Notes: generated by a model from the sequence alone, not told the origin. A stretch of 64,000 nt of DNA from Streptomyces sp. JHA26 (GCF_002005565.1 NZ_BDJC01000005.1:62001-126000); one strand, 5' to 3'; positions 51,175 through 59,883 are shown, counted from the first letter of the stretch. Numbers and translations are program-made.

Positions 51175-52401
51175 ATGAGCGCTGCAATCCCTCCCACCGA
51201 GCGCCGGGTCTCCGCCCGAGTCGGCGCGATCTCCGAGTCCGCCACCCTCGCCGTGGACGCCAAGGCCAAGGCCCTCAAGGCCGCCGGGCGACCGGTGATC
51301 GGCTTCGGCGCCGGTGAACCCGACTTCCCGACTCCGGACTACATCGTCGAGGCCGCGATCGAGGCCTGCAAGAACCCGAAGTTCCACCGCTACACGCCGG
51401 CCGGCGGACTGCCCGAGCTGAAGGCCGCGATCGCCGCGAAGACGCTGCGCGACTCGGGCTACGAGGTCGACCCGTCGCAGATCCTGGTCACCAACGGCGG
51501 CAAGCAGGCCATCTACGAGGCGTTCGCCGCGATCCTCGACCCGGGCGACGAGGTCATCGTCCCGGCGCCGTACTGGACGACGTACCCGGAGTCGATCCGG
51601 CTGGCCGGCGGTGTGCCGGTCGAGGTGGTCGCCGACGAGACGACCGGCTACCGGGTGAGCGTGGAGCAGCTGGAGGCCGCGCGCACGGAGAAGACCAAGG
51701 TCGTCCTCTTCGTCTCGCCCTCCAACCCGACCGGCGCCGTGTACACGGAGGCCGAGACCGAGGCGATCGGCCGCTGGGCCGTCGAGCACGGGCTGTGGGT
51801 GCTGACCGACGAGATCTACGAGCACCTGGTCTACGGGGACGCCTCCTCCGTGTCCATGCCGGCGATCCTGCCCGAGCTGCGCGACAAGTGCATCGTGGTC
51901 AACGGCGTCGCCAAGACGTACGCCATGACCGGCTGGCGGGTCGGCTGGGTCATCGGCCCGAAGGACGTCGTCAAGGCCGCGACGAACCTCCAGTCGCACG
52001 CCACGTCCAACGTGTCCAACGTCGCCCAGGCGGCGGCGCTCGCCGCGGTCTCCGGTGACCTGGACGCCGTGGCGAAGATGCGGGAGGCGTTCGACCGGCG
52101 CCGCCGGACCATCGTGCGGATGCTCAACGAGATCGACGGCGTGCTGTGCCCGGAGCCGGAGGGCGCGTTCTACGCCTACCCGTCGGTGAAGGACCTGCTC
52201 GGCAAGGAGATCCGCGGCAAGCGTCCGCAGGACACCGTCGAGCTGGCCGCGCTGATCCTGGAGGAGGCCGAGGTCGCGGTGGTGCCCGGCGAGGCCTTCG
52301 GCACGCCCGGTTACCTGCGGCTGTCGTACGCGCTCGGCGACGAGGACCTCGTCGAGGGCGTGAGCCGGATCCAGAAGCTGCTGGCGGAGGCCAGGGCCTG
52401 A
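51175..52401 (+). CDS. aspC: Pyridoxal-phosphate-dependent aspartate aminotransferase
   Basis: Transfers the amino group between aspartate and 2-oxoglutarate. The product has 408 residues, a class I fold. It has [19 protein letters not shown], the ring-stacking region [38 protein letters not shown] and the PLP-Lys motif [21 protein letters not shown] 51175 is chosen because upstream codons (open to 50878) overlap the tRNA-Trp gene. It is followed by a perfect terminator, so it is monocistronic. Possible broader substrate range (prephenate aminotransferase activity is known in this subgroup). Confidence 0.93.
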   Translation: MSAAIPPTERRVSARVGAISESATLAVDAKAKALKAAGRPVIGFGAGEPDFPTPDYIVEAAIEACKNPKFHRYTPAGGLPELKAAIAAKTLRDSGYEVDPSQILVTNGGKQAIYEAFAAILDPGDEVIVPAPYWTTYPESIRLAGGVPVEVVADETTGYRVSVEQLEAARTEKTKVVLFVSPSNPTGAVYTEAETEAIGRWAVEHGLWVLTDEIYEHLVYGDASSVSMPAILPELRDKCIVVNGVAKTYAMTGWRVGWVIGPKDVVKAATNLQSHATSNVSNVAQAAALAAVSGDLDAVAKMREAFDRRRRTIVRMLNEIDGVLCPEPEGAFYAYPSVKDLLGKEIRGKRPQDTVELAALILEEAEVAVVPGEAFGTPGYLRLSYALGDEDLVEGVSRIQKLLAEARA

Positions 52402-52414
52402 GGGGCGCTTCTCG

Positions 52415-52450
52415 GCAGGCCCTCACCGGAACGTTCCGGTGAGGGCCTGC
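52415..52450 (+). terminator. aspC terminator
   Basis: Perfect 36-nt palindrome with 18-nt arms (GCAGGCCCTCACCGGAAC and its complement) beginning 14 nt after the aspC stop, followed by TGTGTTTG. A strong intrinsic terminator. Confidence 0.93.
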
Positions 52451-52524
52451 TGTGTTTGTACGAGCAAGACCACGTACGGGGAAAGTGCTGTCGGACCGGG
52501 CGTGTCGTGCGGCAGGATCACGGA

Positions 52525-53565
52525 ATGGAGCGTGTACGTGATCTCTCTGAGCTGCCGAAGGCCCATCTGCACCTGCACTTCACCGGGTCGATGCGGCCCG
52601 CCACCCTGCTGGAACTGGCCGACAAGCACGGTGTGCGGCTGCCCGAGTCCCTGACCGAGGCGCTGGGCGCCGGGGAGTCGCCGAAGCTGCGGGCGACGGA
52701 CGAGCGGGGCTGGTTCCGCTTCCAGCGGCTGTACGACGCGGCGCGGTCGTGTCTGCAGGAGCCGGAGGACATCCGGCGGCTGGTCCGGGAGGCCGCGGAG
52801 GAGGACCTGCGGGACGGCTCGGGCTGGCTGGAGATCCAGGTGGACCCGACGTCGTACGCGCCGCGGCTGGGTGGGCTGATCCCGGCGTTGGAGGTCATCC
52901 TGGACGCGGTGGAGACGACGGTGCGGGACACCGGGATCGGGATGCGGGTGCTGGTGGCCGCGAACCGGATGAAGCATCCGCTGGACGCGCGCACGCTGGC
53001 CCGGCTGGCCGTGCGGTACGCGGACCGGGGCGTGGTCGGTTTCGGGCTGTCGAACGACGAGCGGCGCGGCATGGCCCGGGACTTCGACCGGGCGTTCGCG
53101 ATCGCGCGCGAGGGCGGGCTGCTGTCGGCGCCGCACGGCGGCGAGCTGACCGGCCCGGCGTCGGTGCGGGACTGCCTGGACGACCTGGAGGCGGACCGGA
53201 TCGGGCACGGCGTGCGGGCGGCGGAGGACCCGCGGTTGCTGAAGCGGCTCGCGGACCGGCAGGTGACCTGCGAGGTGTGTCCGGCCTCGAACGTGGCCCT
53301 CGGCGTGTACGAGAAGCCGGAGGACGTGCCGCTGCGGACCCTGTTCGAGGCGGGGGTGCCGATGGCGCTCGGCGCGGACGACCCGTTGCTGTTCGGCTCG
53401 CGGCTCGCGGCGCAGTACGAGATCGCGCGGGAGCACCACGGCTTCACGGACGCGGAGCTGGCGGAACTGGCCCGGCAGTCGGTGCGGGGCTCGGCGGCGC
53501 CCGAGGACGTGAAGAACGGGCTGCTGGCGGGGATCGACGCCTGGCTCAGCGCCCCGGCCGCCTGA
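52525..53565 (+). CDS. Adenosine deaminase-like metal-dependent hydrolase
   Basis: The product has 346 residues. The adenosine/AMP deaminase fold has LPKAHLHLHFTGSMRP (first two metal His), SAPHGGELTGPASVRDCLDD (third His and catalytic Glu), DRIGHGVRAAEDP (His), CEVCPASNVALGVY and ALGADDPLLFGS (catalytic Asp pair). The usual Ala of HAGE is Gly here. The first loop FTGSM differs from the classical LDGAL. It therefore probably belongs to an adenosine deaminase-like subgroup, and the true substrate may be adenosine or another purine. ATG 52525 fits MERVRDLSELPKAHLHLH. Confidence 0.85.
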   Translation: MERVRDLSELPKAHLHLHFTGSMRPATLLELADKHGVRLPESLTEALGAGESPKLRATDERGWFRFQRLYDAARSCLQEPEDIRRLVREAAEEDLRDGSGWLEIQVDPTSYAPRLGGLIPALEVILDAVETTVRDTGIGMRVLVAANRMKHPLDARTLARLAVRYADRGVVGFGLSNDERRGMARDFDRAFAIAREGGLLSAPHGGELTGPASVRDCLDDLEADRIGHGVRAAEDPRLLKRLADRQVTCEVCPASNVALGVYEKPEDVPLRTLFEAGVPMALGADDPLLFGSRLAAQYEIAREHHGFTDAELAELARQSVRGSAAPEDVKNGLLAGIDAWLSAPAA

Positions 53566-53873
53566 AGCGGGCGTACGGCGGGTACGCCGCGGAGGCGGTC
53601 ACGGTCTGCGGGTGTCGCCACGGGCCGGGGCCCGGGGCCGGGCGTCGCGGGCCGTGCGCGTCTCGTCGGTCCGGACGGTGAGCGGTGTGCCGTGTCCCGG
53701 CCCGCGGCGCGGATCGGGGCCGTCCGGTGGGACGCAGGCCGGTCTCCGGGGGCGTCGGCACCAGGTCGACCGGTTCTCGCCCCGCCCCTGGTCGGGCGGT
53801 ACGCCGTCGCGCGGCGGGCCGTGCACGGTCGTGCGGCGTGAGCACGCGGTGGAGAACGGCCCGGCGCTCCGGT
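53566..53873. other. Intergenic region without recognised gene
   Basis: A 308-nt, very GC-rich stretch between the convergent deaminase and TetR genes. All six frames have open stretches, but none has a ribosome site or looks like a protein. No long perfect hairpin was found. Confidence 0.6.
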
Positions 53874-54485
53874 TCAGGCCGTCGTGGTGACGGCGATTCC
53901 GTCCAGCAGCGTGGCCACGAGCCGGCGCGCGAACGCGTCCGCCGGGGGCCGACCGCCGTCCGGGACGGCGTCGTAGGCGAAGGCGCGCTGTGCGCAGGCG
54001 CCGAGGAGGAGGGAGGCGGCGGCGAAGGTGTCGGCGTCCGCGCGGATCCGGCCGGCGTCCCGTTCGGCGCGGAGGTAGGCGTCGAGGCCCTGGATCGGCA
54101 CGTGCGGCCCGGATCCCCTCTGCCGCATCGCGTCGTCGTGCCGCCGCTTGAGCTGCGTCTCGGCGTACAGGGAGGCGGCGATCGGGAAGCTCTGCTCGTA
54201 GAAGAGGGCGGCCTGGTGGACGATCTCGGTGAGGTTCTCCCGGAGGGTGCCGCGGCCGGGCTCGGCGGCGAGGGAGTCGAGCAGCGGGGTGAGCCGGGGC
54301 AGCCGCTCGGTGAGCACCCGGACGAAGAGCTCCTCCTTGCCGGAGAAGTGCTTGTAGAGCGCGGCCTCGGAGCAGTCGGCCGCCCTGGCGATCTCCTTGG
54401 TGGTGACGCGGGCGAGGCCGAGGGTGAGCATCAGCTCGTGCGCGGCGTCCAGGATGCGCTCGCGGGTCGGCGTGCCGGACGGCAT
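53874..54485 (-). CDS. TetR-family transcriptional repressor
   Basis: The product has 203 residues. The N-terminal helix-turn-helix is MPSGTPTRERILDAAHELM, then LARVTTKEIARAADCSEAALYKHFSGKEELF. The C-terminal ligand domain is helical with a Cys pair region. It is divergent from the NAD(P)-binding protein gene at 54590. Two palindromic operators lie between the start codons, so it probably represses both itself and that gene. Confidence 0.93.
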   Translation of the reverse strand: MPSGTPTRERILDAAHELMLTLGLARVTTKEIARAADCSEAALYKHFSGKEELFVRVLTERLPRLTPLLDSLAAEPGRGTLRENLTEIVHQAALFYEQSFPIAASLYAETQLKRRHDDAMRQRGSGPHVPIQGLDAYLRAERDAGRIRADADTFAAASLLLGACAQRAFAYDAVPDGGRPPADAFARRLVATLLDGIAVTTTA

Positions 54486-54511
54486 GGCGGCTCCAACCGG
54501 GCTTGACGAGT

Positions 54512-54563
54512 GGGTGAGTGTTTACTCACCCTAGAGGAAGCCGGGGTGAGTAAACACTCACCC
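54512..54563. promoter_or_regulatory. Paired TetR operators
   Basis: GGGTGAGTGTTTACTCACCC (54512-54531) and its exact reverse complement (54544-54563) are separated by 12 nt. Each is an 8-bp inverted repeat GGGTGAGT/ACTCACCC around a 4-nt centre (GTTT/AAAC). The pair lies in the 104-nt region between the divergent TetR and NAD(P)-binding genes. Size and symmetry fit a TetR dimer site. Confidence 0.88.
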
Positions 54564-54589
54564 ACCGTCCAGGAGATGCGGGGTACGTC

Positions 54590-55222
54590 ATGAGGCTGAC
54601 GGTTTTCGGAGCCACGGGCGGGATCGGACGGGAGGTGGTCCGGCAGGCGCTGGACGCGGGGCACCAGGTCACGGCGGTCGTCCGGGATCCCGCGCGGCTG
54701 CCGGTCACCGGCGAGGGTCTGGAGGTGGTCCGCGCCGATCTGAGGGACCCGGCGGCGGTGCGGCCCGCGGTGGCCGGCCGGGACGCCGTGCTGTCCGGGC
54801 TCGGCGCGCGCAGCCGGAAGGACGCCGGCGTCGCCACCCGGCTGACGCGCACGGTGCTCGGTGCGATGGAGGCGGAGGGCGTGCGCCGGCTGCTGGTGGT
54901 GAGCGCCGCCCCGGTCGGACCGGAGCCGGAGGGCGCGGGACTGCTGGACCGCGGGGTGCTCGGCATCGTGTCGACGGTCCTCAAGGACGTCTACGCCGAC
55001 CTGCGGGAGATGGAGGCCGAGCTGGCCCGCAGCGCCACGGACTGGACGGTCGTACGGCCGCCGCGCCTGCGCGACAAGCCGGTCACCGGCCGGTACCGGA
55101 CCGTCGTGGGCGGCTTCCCCGCCAAGGGCCGGTTCATCGGACGGGCCGACGTGGCCCACGCGATGCTGGCCCTGATCGCGGACACGGGGACGGTGAAGCA
55201 GGGCGTGGGCGTGGCCTACTGA
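54590..55222 (+). CDS. NAD(P)H-binding protein (NmrA/atypical SDR)
   Basis: The product has 210 residues. The Rossmann motif is LTVFGATGGIGREVVRQALD (GxxGxxG form), then TAVVRDPARL, VLSGLGARSRKDAG and RLLVVSAAPVGPEP. The active-site Tyr-x3-Lys of classical SDRs is replaced by a DWTVVRPPRL-type strand, as in NAD(P)-binding NmrA-like proteins, flavin or quinone reductases. Controlled by the divergent TetR through the palindromes at 54512-54563. Probable role in redox or quinone detoxification. Confidence 0.88.
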   Translation: MRLTVFGATGGIGREVVRQALDAGHQVTAVVRDPARLPVTGEGLEVVRADLRDPAAVRPAVAGRDAVLSGLGARSRKDAGVATRLTRTVLGAMEAEGVRRLLVVSAAPVGPEPEGAGLLDRGVLGIVSTVLKDVYADLREMEAELARSATDWTVVRPPRLRDKPVTGRYRTVVGGFPAKGRFIGRADVAHAMLALIADTGTVKQGVGVAY

Positions 55223-55326
55223 GCCGCTGCGGGCCCCCGCGGCCCGGCTCGGCGCGGCGCGTGGGGGCACCCCCCCCGGGGAGCGTGCCCGGCGCCGCGG
55301 GGCGGGCGGGGGCCCGACGACAGGGG

Positions 55327-56382
55327 TCAGAGGCTGACGCCCACCGTCACCGGCTCGTTGACCAGCGTGACGCCGAACGCCTCGTGGACGCCGGCGACGA
55401 CCTCGCGGGCCAGGGCGAGCAGGTCCTCCGTGGTCGCCTCGCCGCGGTTGGTGAGGGCGAGGGTGTGCTTGGTGGAGATGCGCGCGGGGCCGGCGCCGTA
55501 GCCCTTGGTGAAGCCGGCCTTGTCGATCAGCCAGGCCGCGGAGGTCTTGACGCGGCCCTCCCCCGCCGGGAAGGCGGGCGGCTCGACGTCCGCACCGAGC
55601 CGCTCGTCCACGCGGGCGCGGAAGGCGGCGAACTCCTCGTCGGTGAGGATCGGGTTGGTGAAGAAGGACCCGGCCGACCAGGTGTCGTGGTCCTCGGGGT
55701 CCAGGACCATGCCCTTGCCGGCGCGCAGTTTCAGCACGGTCTCGCGGGCGACGGACAGCGGCACCCGGTCGCCGGGCTCGACGCCGAGCGCGCGGGCCGT
55801 CTCGGCGTAGCGCAGGGGGGCGGAGAGTCCGCCGGCGTCCTCCAGCGCGAAGCGGACGCGCAGGACGACGTACCGCTCGGGTTCGGCCTTGAAGCGGCTG
55901 TGGCGGTAGGCGAAGGCGCAGTCGGCGTTGGCGAGGGTGACCGTCTCGCGGTTCCTGCGGTCGTAGGCGACCACCTCGGCGATCGTGGCGGAGACCTCCT
56001 GGCCGTACGCCCCCACGTTCTGGATGGGGGTGGCGCCCGCCGAGCCGGGGATGCCGGCCAGGCACTCGACACCGGCGAGTCCGGCCTCGACGGTGCGGGC
56101 GACGGCGTCGCTCCACACCTCGCCGGCCGCGAGTTCCAGCGTCGTGCCGTCCAGTGAGAAGCCGCGCGTGGCGATGTGCAGGGCCGTGCCGTCGAAGCCC
56201 TTGTCGCCGATGACCAGGTTGGATCCGCCGCCGATCAGCAGCAGGGGGGTGCCGGTGTCGTCGGCCTCGCGGACGGCGGCGATCACCTCGGCGTCGGTGG
56301 TGGCCGTGATCAGCCGGGTCGCGGGGCCGCCGAGCCGGAAGGTGGTCAGCGGGGCGAGGGGCGCGTCGTGGATTTCCTGCAC
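55327..56382 (-). CDS. murB: UDP-N-acetylenolpyruvoylglucosamine reductase
   Basis: Reduces UDP-GlcNAc-enolpyruvate to UDP-MurNAc with NADPH in peptidoglycan synthesis. The product has 351 residues. The FAD domain has LTTFRLGGPATRLITAT and LIGGGSNLVIGD, then GIPGSAGATPIQNVGAYGQE. The type I catalytic site includes SAGSFFTNPIL (catalytic Ser) and KTSAAWLIDKAGFTKGYGAG. GTG 56382 gives VQEIHDAPLAPLTTFRLGG; an open frame continues far upstream but crosses the pump gene. A terminator at 56425 isolates it from the MFS gene. Confidence 0.96.
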   Translation of the reverse strand: MQEIHDAPLAPLTTFRLGGPATRLITATTDAEVIAAVREADDTGTPLLLIGGGSNLVIGDKGFDGTALHIATRGFSLDGTTLELAAGEVWSDAVARTVEAGLAGVECLAGIPGSAGATPIQNVGAYGQEVSATIAEVVAYDRRNRETVTLANADCAFAYRHSRFKAEPERYVVLRVRFALEDAGGLSAPLRYAETARALGVEPGDRVPLSVARETVLKLRAGKGMVLDPEDHDTWSAGSFFTNPILTDEEFAAFRARVDERLGADVEPPAFPAGEGRVKTSAAWLIDKAGFTKGYGAGPARISTKHTLALTNRGEATTEDLLALAREVVAGVHEAFGVTLVNEPVTVGVSL

Positions 56383-56424
56383 GGGCCCAAGACTACGAGA
56401 CGGCACCGGCGGCTCGGGGCGACG

Positions 56425-56458
56425 GGAAGCGCCCCGGCCGGCCGGCCGGGGCGCTTCC
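56425..56458 (-). terminator. MFS gene terminator upstream of murB
   Basis: Perfect 34-nt palindrome with 17-nt arms (GGAAGCGCCCCGGCCGG and complement), 55 nt after the MFS gene stop and before murB on the minus strand. It separates the pump from murB. Confidence 0.85.
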
Positions 56459-56513
56459 TCCGGGGTGGGGTCCCGTAGCGGGGCGGGAGCGCGGGGCTCC
56501 CTGTGCGGGCCGG

Positions 56514-57977
56514 TCAGCGCGCGGCCGGGTCCCCCGACGCGGCGAGCACCGGTGCGGTGGCGGGCGCCGTCGCGGGCCCGTCCGTGAGCGCGTGGTCGTC
56601 CCGGTGGCGGGCCGGGACCAGCAGGGCCGCGACACCGCCGAGGGCCACCACCGCGGCGCCCACCGCGACCGCGGGCCGCAGCCCGTCGACGAAGGACTGC
56701 CCGGACTCGTAACCGCCCTGGGCCGCGAAGATCGAGGACATGACCGCGATGCCGAGCGCGCCGCCCACCTCGCGCAGGGCGTTGTTGGTGCCGGAGGCGA
56801 TGCCCTGCTCCTTCGGGGCGACGCTGGACATCACCAGGGCGGAGGCCGGGGCGAAGTAGAGGGCCATGCCGATCCCGCTGATGATCAGACCGGGCAGCTG
56901 GATCGCGTAGGTGGCGTCGGCCGTGATCACGGAGGCGAGGTAGCCGAGACCGAGCGCCTGCAGCAGGAGCCCGGTGGCGACGACCGGGCGTCCGCCGATC
57001 CGGTCCGAGAGGATGCCGGCGATCGGCGCGACCAGCATGGGCATGCCGGTCCAGGGCAGCATGCGCAGGCCCGCCTCGGTGGGCGAGTAGCCGAGCACGC
57101 CCTGCATGTACTGGCTGAGCAGGAAGATCGAGCCGAACATCCCCAGGAACATCAGCAGGCTCGCCGCGTTGATGCCGGAGAAGGCCCGGGAACGGAACAG
57201 CCGCATGGGGAGCATGGGGTTCCTGGCGCGGGTGCTGTAGAGGACGAAGCCGGCGAGCAGCGCGGCACCGACGAGCAGGGCGATCAGCACCACGGTGCCG
57301 GTCCAGCCGTCCACCGGGCCGCGGATCAGGCCGTAGACGATGCCGAAGAGACCGCCGCTGGCGAGCAGCGTGCCGGGGAGGTCGAGCGGCGCGCCGGTGC
57401 CGTGCGACTCGGCGAGGCGGAGGCGGGCGAGCGGCAGCAGGGCGAGCCCCAGGGGGACGTTCAGCCAGAAGATCCACTGCCAGGAGATGTGCTCGGTGAG
57501 GCTGCCGCCGACCAGCGGGCCGGAGGCCACGGCGAGCCCGTTGACGGCGCCCCAGATGCCGTACGCCATTCCGCGCCGTTCGGCGGGCACGGCGGCCGTC
57601 AGCAGGGTCAGCGTGAGCGGCATCATGATCGCCGCGCCGACGCCCTGGACCGCCCGGGCGGCGATGAGGGAGTCGATGCCGGACGCCATGGCCGCGGCGG
57701 CGGAGGCACCGGTGAAGACGGTGAGGCCGACCAGGAAGAGCCTGCGGCGGCCGAAGCGGTCGCCGAGGGCCGCGCCGAACATCAGCAGCACCGCGAAGGT
57801 GAGCGTGTAGGCGCTGACGGTCCATTCCAGGTCGTGCAGCCCCCCGCCCAGGTCCTCCCGGATGGAGGGCAGTGCGGTGGTGACGACGAGGTTGTCCAGG
57901 GCCGCCATGAAACCGGCGACGCTGGTGACGACGAGGGCCCAGCCTGCTCCCCCGCGGCGTGCGCTGTGCTGTGACAT
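56514..57977 (-). CDS. MFS efflux transporter, DHA2 family (EmrB/QacA type)
   Basis: The product has 487 residues with 14 predicted hydrophobic segments. The first helix has WALVVTSVAGFMAALDNLVV (the D-x-T/N motif D1 region), then LGDRFGRRRLFLVGL (motif A) and GVGAAIMMPLTLTLLTAAVP (motif B/C region). DHA2 pumps expel drugs by proton antiport. The TetR gene at 58102 lies directly upstream on the same strand. The TTAGT-N8-ACTAA operator between them (58017-58034) makes this a self-contained drug-responsive pump unit. Confidence 0.95.
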   Translation of the reverse strand: MSQHSARRGGAGWALVVTSVAGFMAALDNLVVTTALPSIREDLGGGLHDLEWTVSAYTLTFAVLLMFGAALGDRFGRRRLFLVGLTVFTGASAAAAMASGIDSLIAARAVQGVGAAIMMPLTLTLLTAAVPAERRGMAYGIWGAVNGLAVASGPLVGGSLTEHISWQWIFWLNVPLGLALLPLARLRLAESHGTGAPLDLPGTLLASGGLFGIVYGLIRGPVDGWTGTVVLIALLVGAALLAGFVLYSTRARNPMLPMRLFRSRAFSGINAASLLMFLGMFGSIFLLSQYMQGVLGYSPTEAGLRMLPWTGMPMLVAPIAGILSDRIGGRPVVATGLLLQALGLGYLASVITADATYAIQLPGLIISGIGMALYFAPASALVMSSVAPKEQGIASGTNNALREVGGALGIAVMSSIFAAQGGYESGQSFVDGLRPAVAVGAAVVALGGVAALLVPARHRDDHALTDGPATAPATAPVLAASGDPAAR

Positions 57978-58016
57978 CTCTCCCCCAGAGGGTGTTCACT
58001 GCCTGCGGTGATTGAA

Positions 58017-58034
58017 TTAGTGATTGATGACTAA
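58017..58034 (-). promoter_or_regulatory. TetR operator upstream of the MFS gene
   Basis: TTAGT-GATTGATG-ACTAA, 40 nt upstream of the MFS start. The same TTAGT-N8-ACTAA arrangement lies upstream of the TetR gene (58700-58717). Confidence 0.78.
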
Positions 58035-58101
58035 CTTTTGAGGGTGTACAGAGGGTGCGCAGAGGTGTGCGGAAGGGCCCGTGACGGCGCCGCCGCACCC
58101 C

Positions 58102-58689
58102 CTACGCGGTCTCCTGCCCCTGCCGGCCCTGCGCACCGGTGCGGTGCGGCTTGGTGTGGAAGCCGCCCCAGACCCGGTGCTCCGGCGGGAAGCCCATGCC
58201 GGCCAGGGTGTTGATGAGCATGCCGTACGCCATGAAGTCCGCCGTCCTCTCGACGTCGCCGCCGAGGGGCAGGTGAACGGCGTCCCAGAGCTCCATCCAG
58301 CCGCTGCGGACCATCTCGCCGAACTCGTGGTCGCCCTCCGCCTCGGCCGCCGCGACCGTGACGTACACCTGCAACTGCATCTGGAGCCTCTCGGGCTGCT
58401 CGCTGATCAGGCGGGTGTAGGCCTCGGCCATGGACGCGAGGGCCTCTTCGCCGTGCAGACCCTCGGACGCCGACTCGAAGACCCGGCGCATGTCCTGGAG
58501 GCAGCGTTCGGCCACCGCCAGGAAGATCGCCTTCTTGCTCGGGAAGAGCCGGAAGAGGTACGGCTGGGAGACGCCCACCCGCTTGGCGATGGCCTCGGTG
58601 GACGTGCCGTAGTAGCCGCCCCGGGCGAACTCGCTCATCGCCGCACGGATGACGCTCTCGCGCCGTTCCTCTGCGCTCATCCTGACCAT
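58102..58689 (-). CDS. TetR-family regulator of the MFS pump
   Basis: The product has 195 residues. The helix-turn-helix reads ESVIRAAMSEFARGGYYGTS, TEAIAKRVGVSQPYLFRLFP, SKKAIFLAVAE. The C-terminal domain includes ERLQMQLQVYVTVAAAEAEG. Two starts are possible: ATG 58689 (used) or ATG 58680. It has a perfect 9-bp inverted repeat upstream (58697-58720) and a matching site before the MFS gene, so it likely represses both. Confidence 0.93.
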   Translation of the reverse strand: MVRMSAEERRESVIRAAMSEFARGGYYGTSTEAIAKRVGVSQPYLFRLFPSKKAIFLAVAERCLQDMRRVFESASEGLHGEEALASMAEAYTRLISEQPERLQMQLQVYVTVAAAEAEGDHEFGEMVRSGWMELWDAVHLPLGGDVERTADFMAYGMLINTLAGMGFPPEHRVWGGFHTKPHRTGAQGRQGQETA

Positions 58690-58696
58690 GGGGAGT

Positions 58697-58720
58697 AAGT
58701 TAGTGCTCAATCACTAACTT
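58697..58720. promoter_or_regulatory. Autoregulatory TetR operator
   Basis: AAGTTAGTG-CTCAAT-CACTAACTT, a perfect 9-bp inverted repeat with a 6-nt centre, 8 nt upstream of the TetR start. Core TTAGT-N8-ACTAA is shared with 58017-58034. Confidence 0.88.
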
Positions 58721-58787
58721 CGTCAAGTCCCGTGCGGTGCCCGGCGAGGGGCGAGGGGGTGGGGGGCGAAGGGCAAGAGGTGAGAGC

Positions 58788-58817
58788 GAGGGGCACCCTC
58801 CGGGGAGGGTGCCCCTC
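58788..58817 (-). terminator. Terminator after the MaoC dehydratase gene
   Basis: Perfect inverted repeat GAGGGGCACCCTC / GAGGGTGCCCCTC with loop CGGG, 34 nt after the stop at 58852. Ends the rpmG-HadA-HadB-like unit. Confidence 0.88.
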
Positions 58818-58851
58818 ACCGAGCACGCGGCGGGCCGCCGCGCGGGGGCCG

Positions 58852-59304
58852 TCAGGCGAGTCGCACGACCGCGCGGGACATGCCGAGGACCTTCTGGCCG
58901 CCGCTGGTGGCCGTGAGGTCGACGCGGACGGTGTTGCCGTCGAGCTTGGCCGCGACCTTGCCGCTGACCTCGATCACGGCGCCCCGGTCGTCGTCCGGGA
59001 CGACGACCGGCCGGGTGAAGCGGACGCCGTACTCGACGACCGAGCCCGGGTCGCCGGTCCAGTCGGTCACCACGCGGATCGCCTCGGCCATGGTGAACAT
59101 GCCGTGCGCGATGACGTCCGGCAGGCCGACCTCCTTGGCGAACCTCTCGTTCCAGTGGATCGGGTTGAAGTCGCCGGAGGCGCCGGCGTAGCGCACGAGT
59201 GCGGCGCGGTCCACGGGGAAGCTCTGCGCGGGCAGCTCGGTACCGACCTCGACGTCGTCGTACGCGACCTTCGCGGTCGCGGGATGCGTGTGGGGCTGCG
59301 TCAT
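58852..59304 (-). CDS. MaoC-family dehydratase, HadB-like subunit
   Basis: The product has 150 residues with a hot-dog fold and the hydratase 2 motif: YAGASGDFNPIHWNERFAKE (catalytic Asp and His), then VIAHGMFTMAEAI. In mycobacteria, HadB with HadA forms the (3R)-hydroxyacyl-ACP dehydratase of FAS-II, encoded next to rpmG as here. ATG 59304 is preceded by AGGAGG at 7-12 nt. It begins 7 nt after the HadA-like stop. Its natural acyl substrate in Streptomyces is less clear. Confidence 0.9.
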   Translation of the reverse strand: MTQPHTHPATAKVAYDDVEVGTELPAQSFPVDRAALVRYAGASGDFNPIHWNERFAKEVGLPDVIAHGMFTMAEAIRVVTDWTGDPGSVVEYGVRFTRPVVVPDDDRGAVIEVSGKVAAKLDGNTVRVDLTATSGGQKVLGMSRAVVRLA

Positions 59305-59311
59305 GGGGTGC

Positions 59312-59764
59312 TCACGCCTCCTCGGCCGCACGGGCCACGAGCTTGGTCCAGGCGGTCACGACGTGCTCACCGGCCTCGTCGTGGACCTCGCCGCGGACGT
59401 CCAGTATGTCGTTGCCGGCCATCGACTTGATCGCCTCGATGGTGGAGGTGACCGTGAGCCGGTCACCGGCCCGCACCGGACGGACGTAGGCGAACTTCTG
59501 GTCCCCGTGCACCACCCGGCTGTAGTCCAGACCGAGCTGCGGGTCCTCGATGACCTGCCCCGCCGCCTTGAAGGTGATGGAGAACACGAAGGTCGGCGGA
59601 GCGATCACATCCGGATACCCGAGCGCCTTGGCCGCCTCCGTGTCCGTGTACGCCGGATTGGCGTCACCCACCGCCTCCGCGAACTCGCGGATCTTCTCCC
59701 GGCCCACCTCGTAGGGCGCGGTGGGCGGATAGGTCCGCCCCACGAACGACTGGTCGAGCGCCAT
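59312..59764 (-). CDS. FAS1-like/MaoC N-terminal dehydratase domain protein, HadA-like
   Basis: The product has 150 residues. It starts MALDQSFVGRTYPPTAPYEV and has FAEAVGDANPAYTDTEAAKA and VIAPPTFVFSITFKAAGQVI, the UPF0336/HadA pattern in which the catalytic Asp/His of the partner is replaced. It forms a heterodimer with the HadB-like subunit in mycobacteria. It is located between rpmG and the HadB-like gene, the conserved rpmG-hadA-hadB arrangement of actinobacteria. Confidence 0.92.
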   Translation of the reverse strand: MALDQSFVGRTYPPTAPYEVGREKIREFAEAVGDANPAYTDTEAAKALGYPDVIAPPTFVFSITFKAAGQVIEDPQLGLDYSRVVHGDQKFAYVRPVRAGDRLTVTSTIEAIKSMAGNDILDVRGEVHDEAGEHVVTAWTKLVARAAEEA

Positions 59765-59836
59765 GGGCTCGCAACCTCCTGCTGCTGTCTGCGACTACTG
59801 CTGCTGTCCGGACGGCCACCGCCGGACACAACGACG

Positions 59837-59869
59837 CGAGGCCGCCCCCAAAGTACGGGGACGGCCTCG
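59837..59869 (-). terminator. Hairpin after rpmG
   Basis: CGAGGCCG-CCCC ... GGGG-CGGCCTCG with a 7-nt loop and one mismatch, 14 nt after the rpmG stop. It may partly separate rpmG from the dehydratase genes. Confidence 0.82.
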
Positions 59870-59883
59870 TGTACGAGCCTGAT

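Noticed and set aside
54512-54563. Inverted repeats as ends of a mobile element
   Set aside because: Only 12 nt lie between them and no transposase or target duplication is present; operators fit better.
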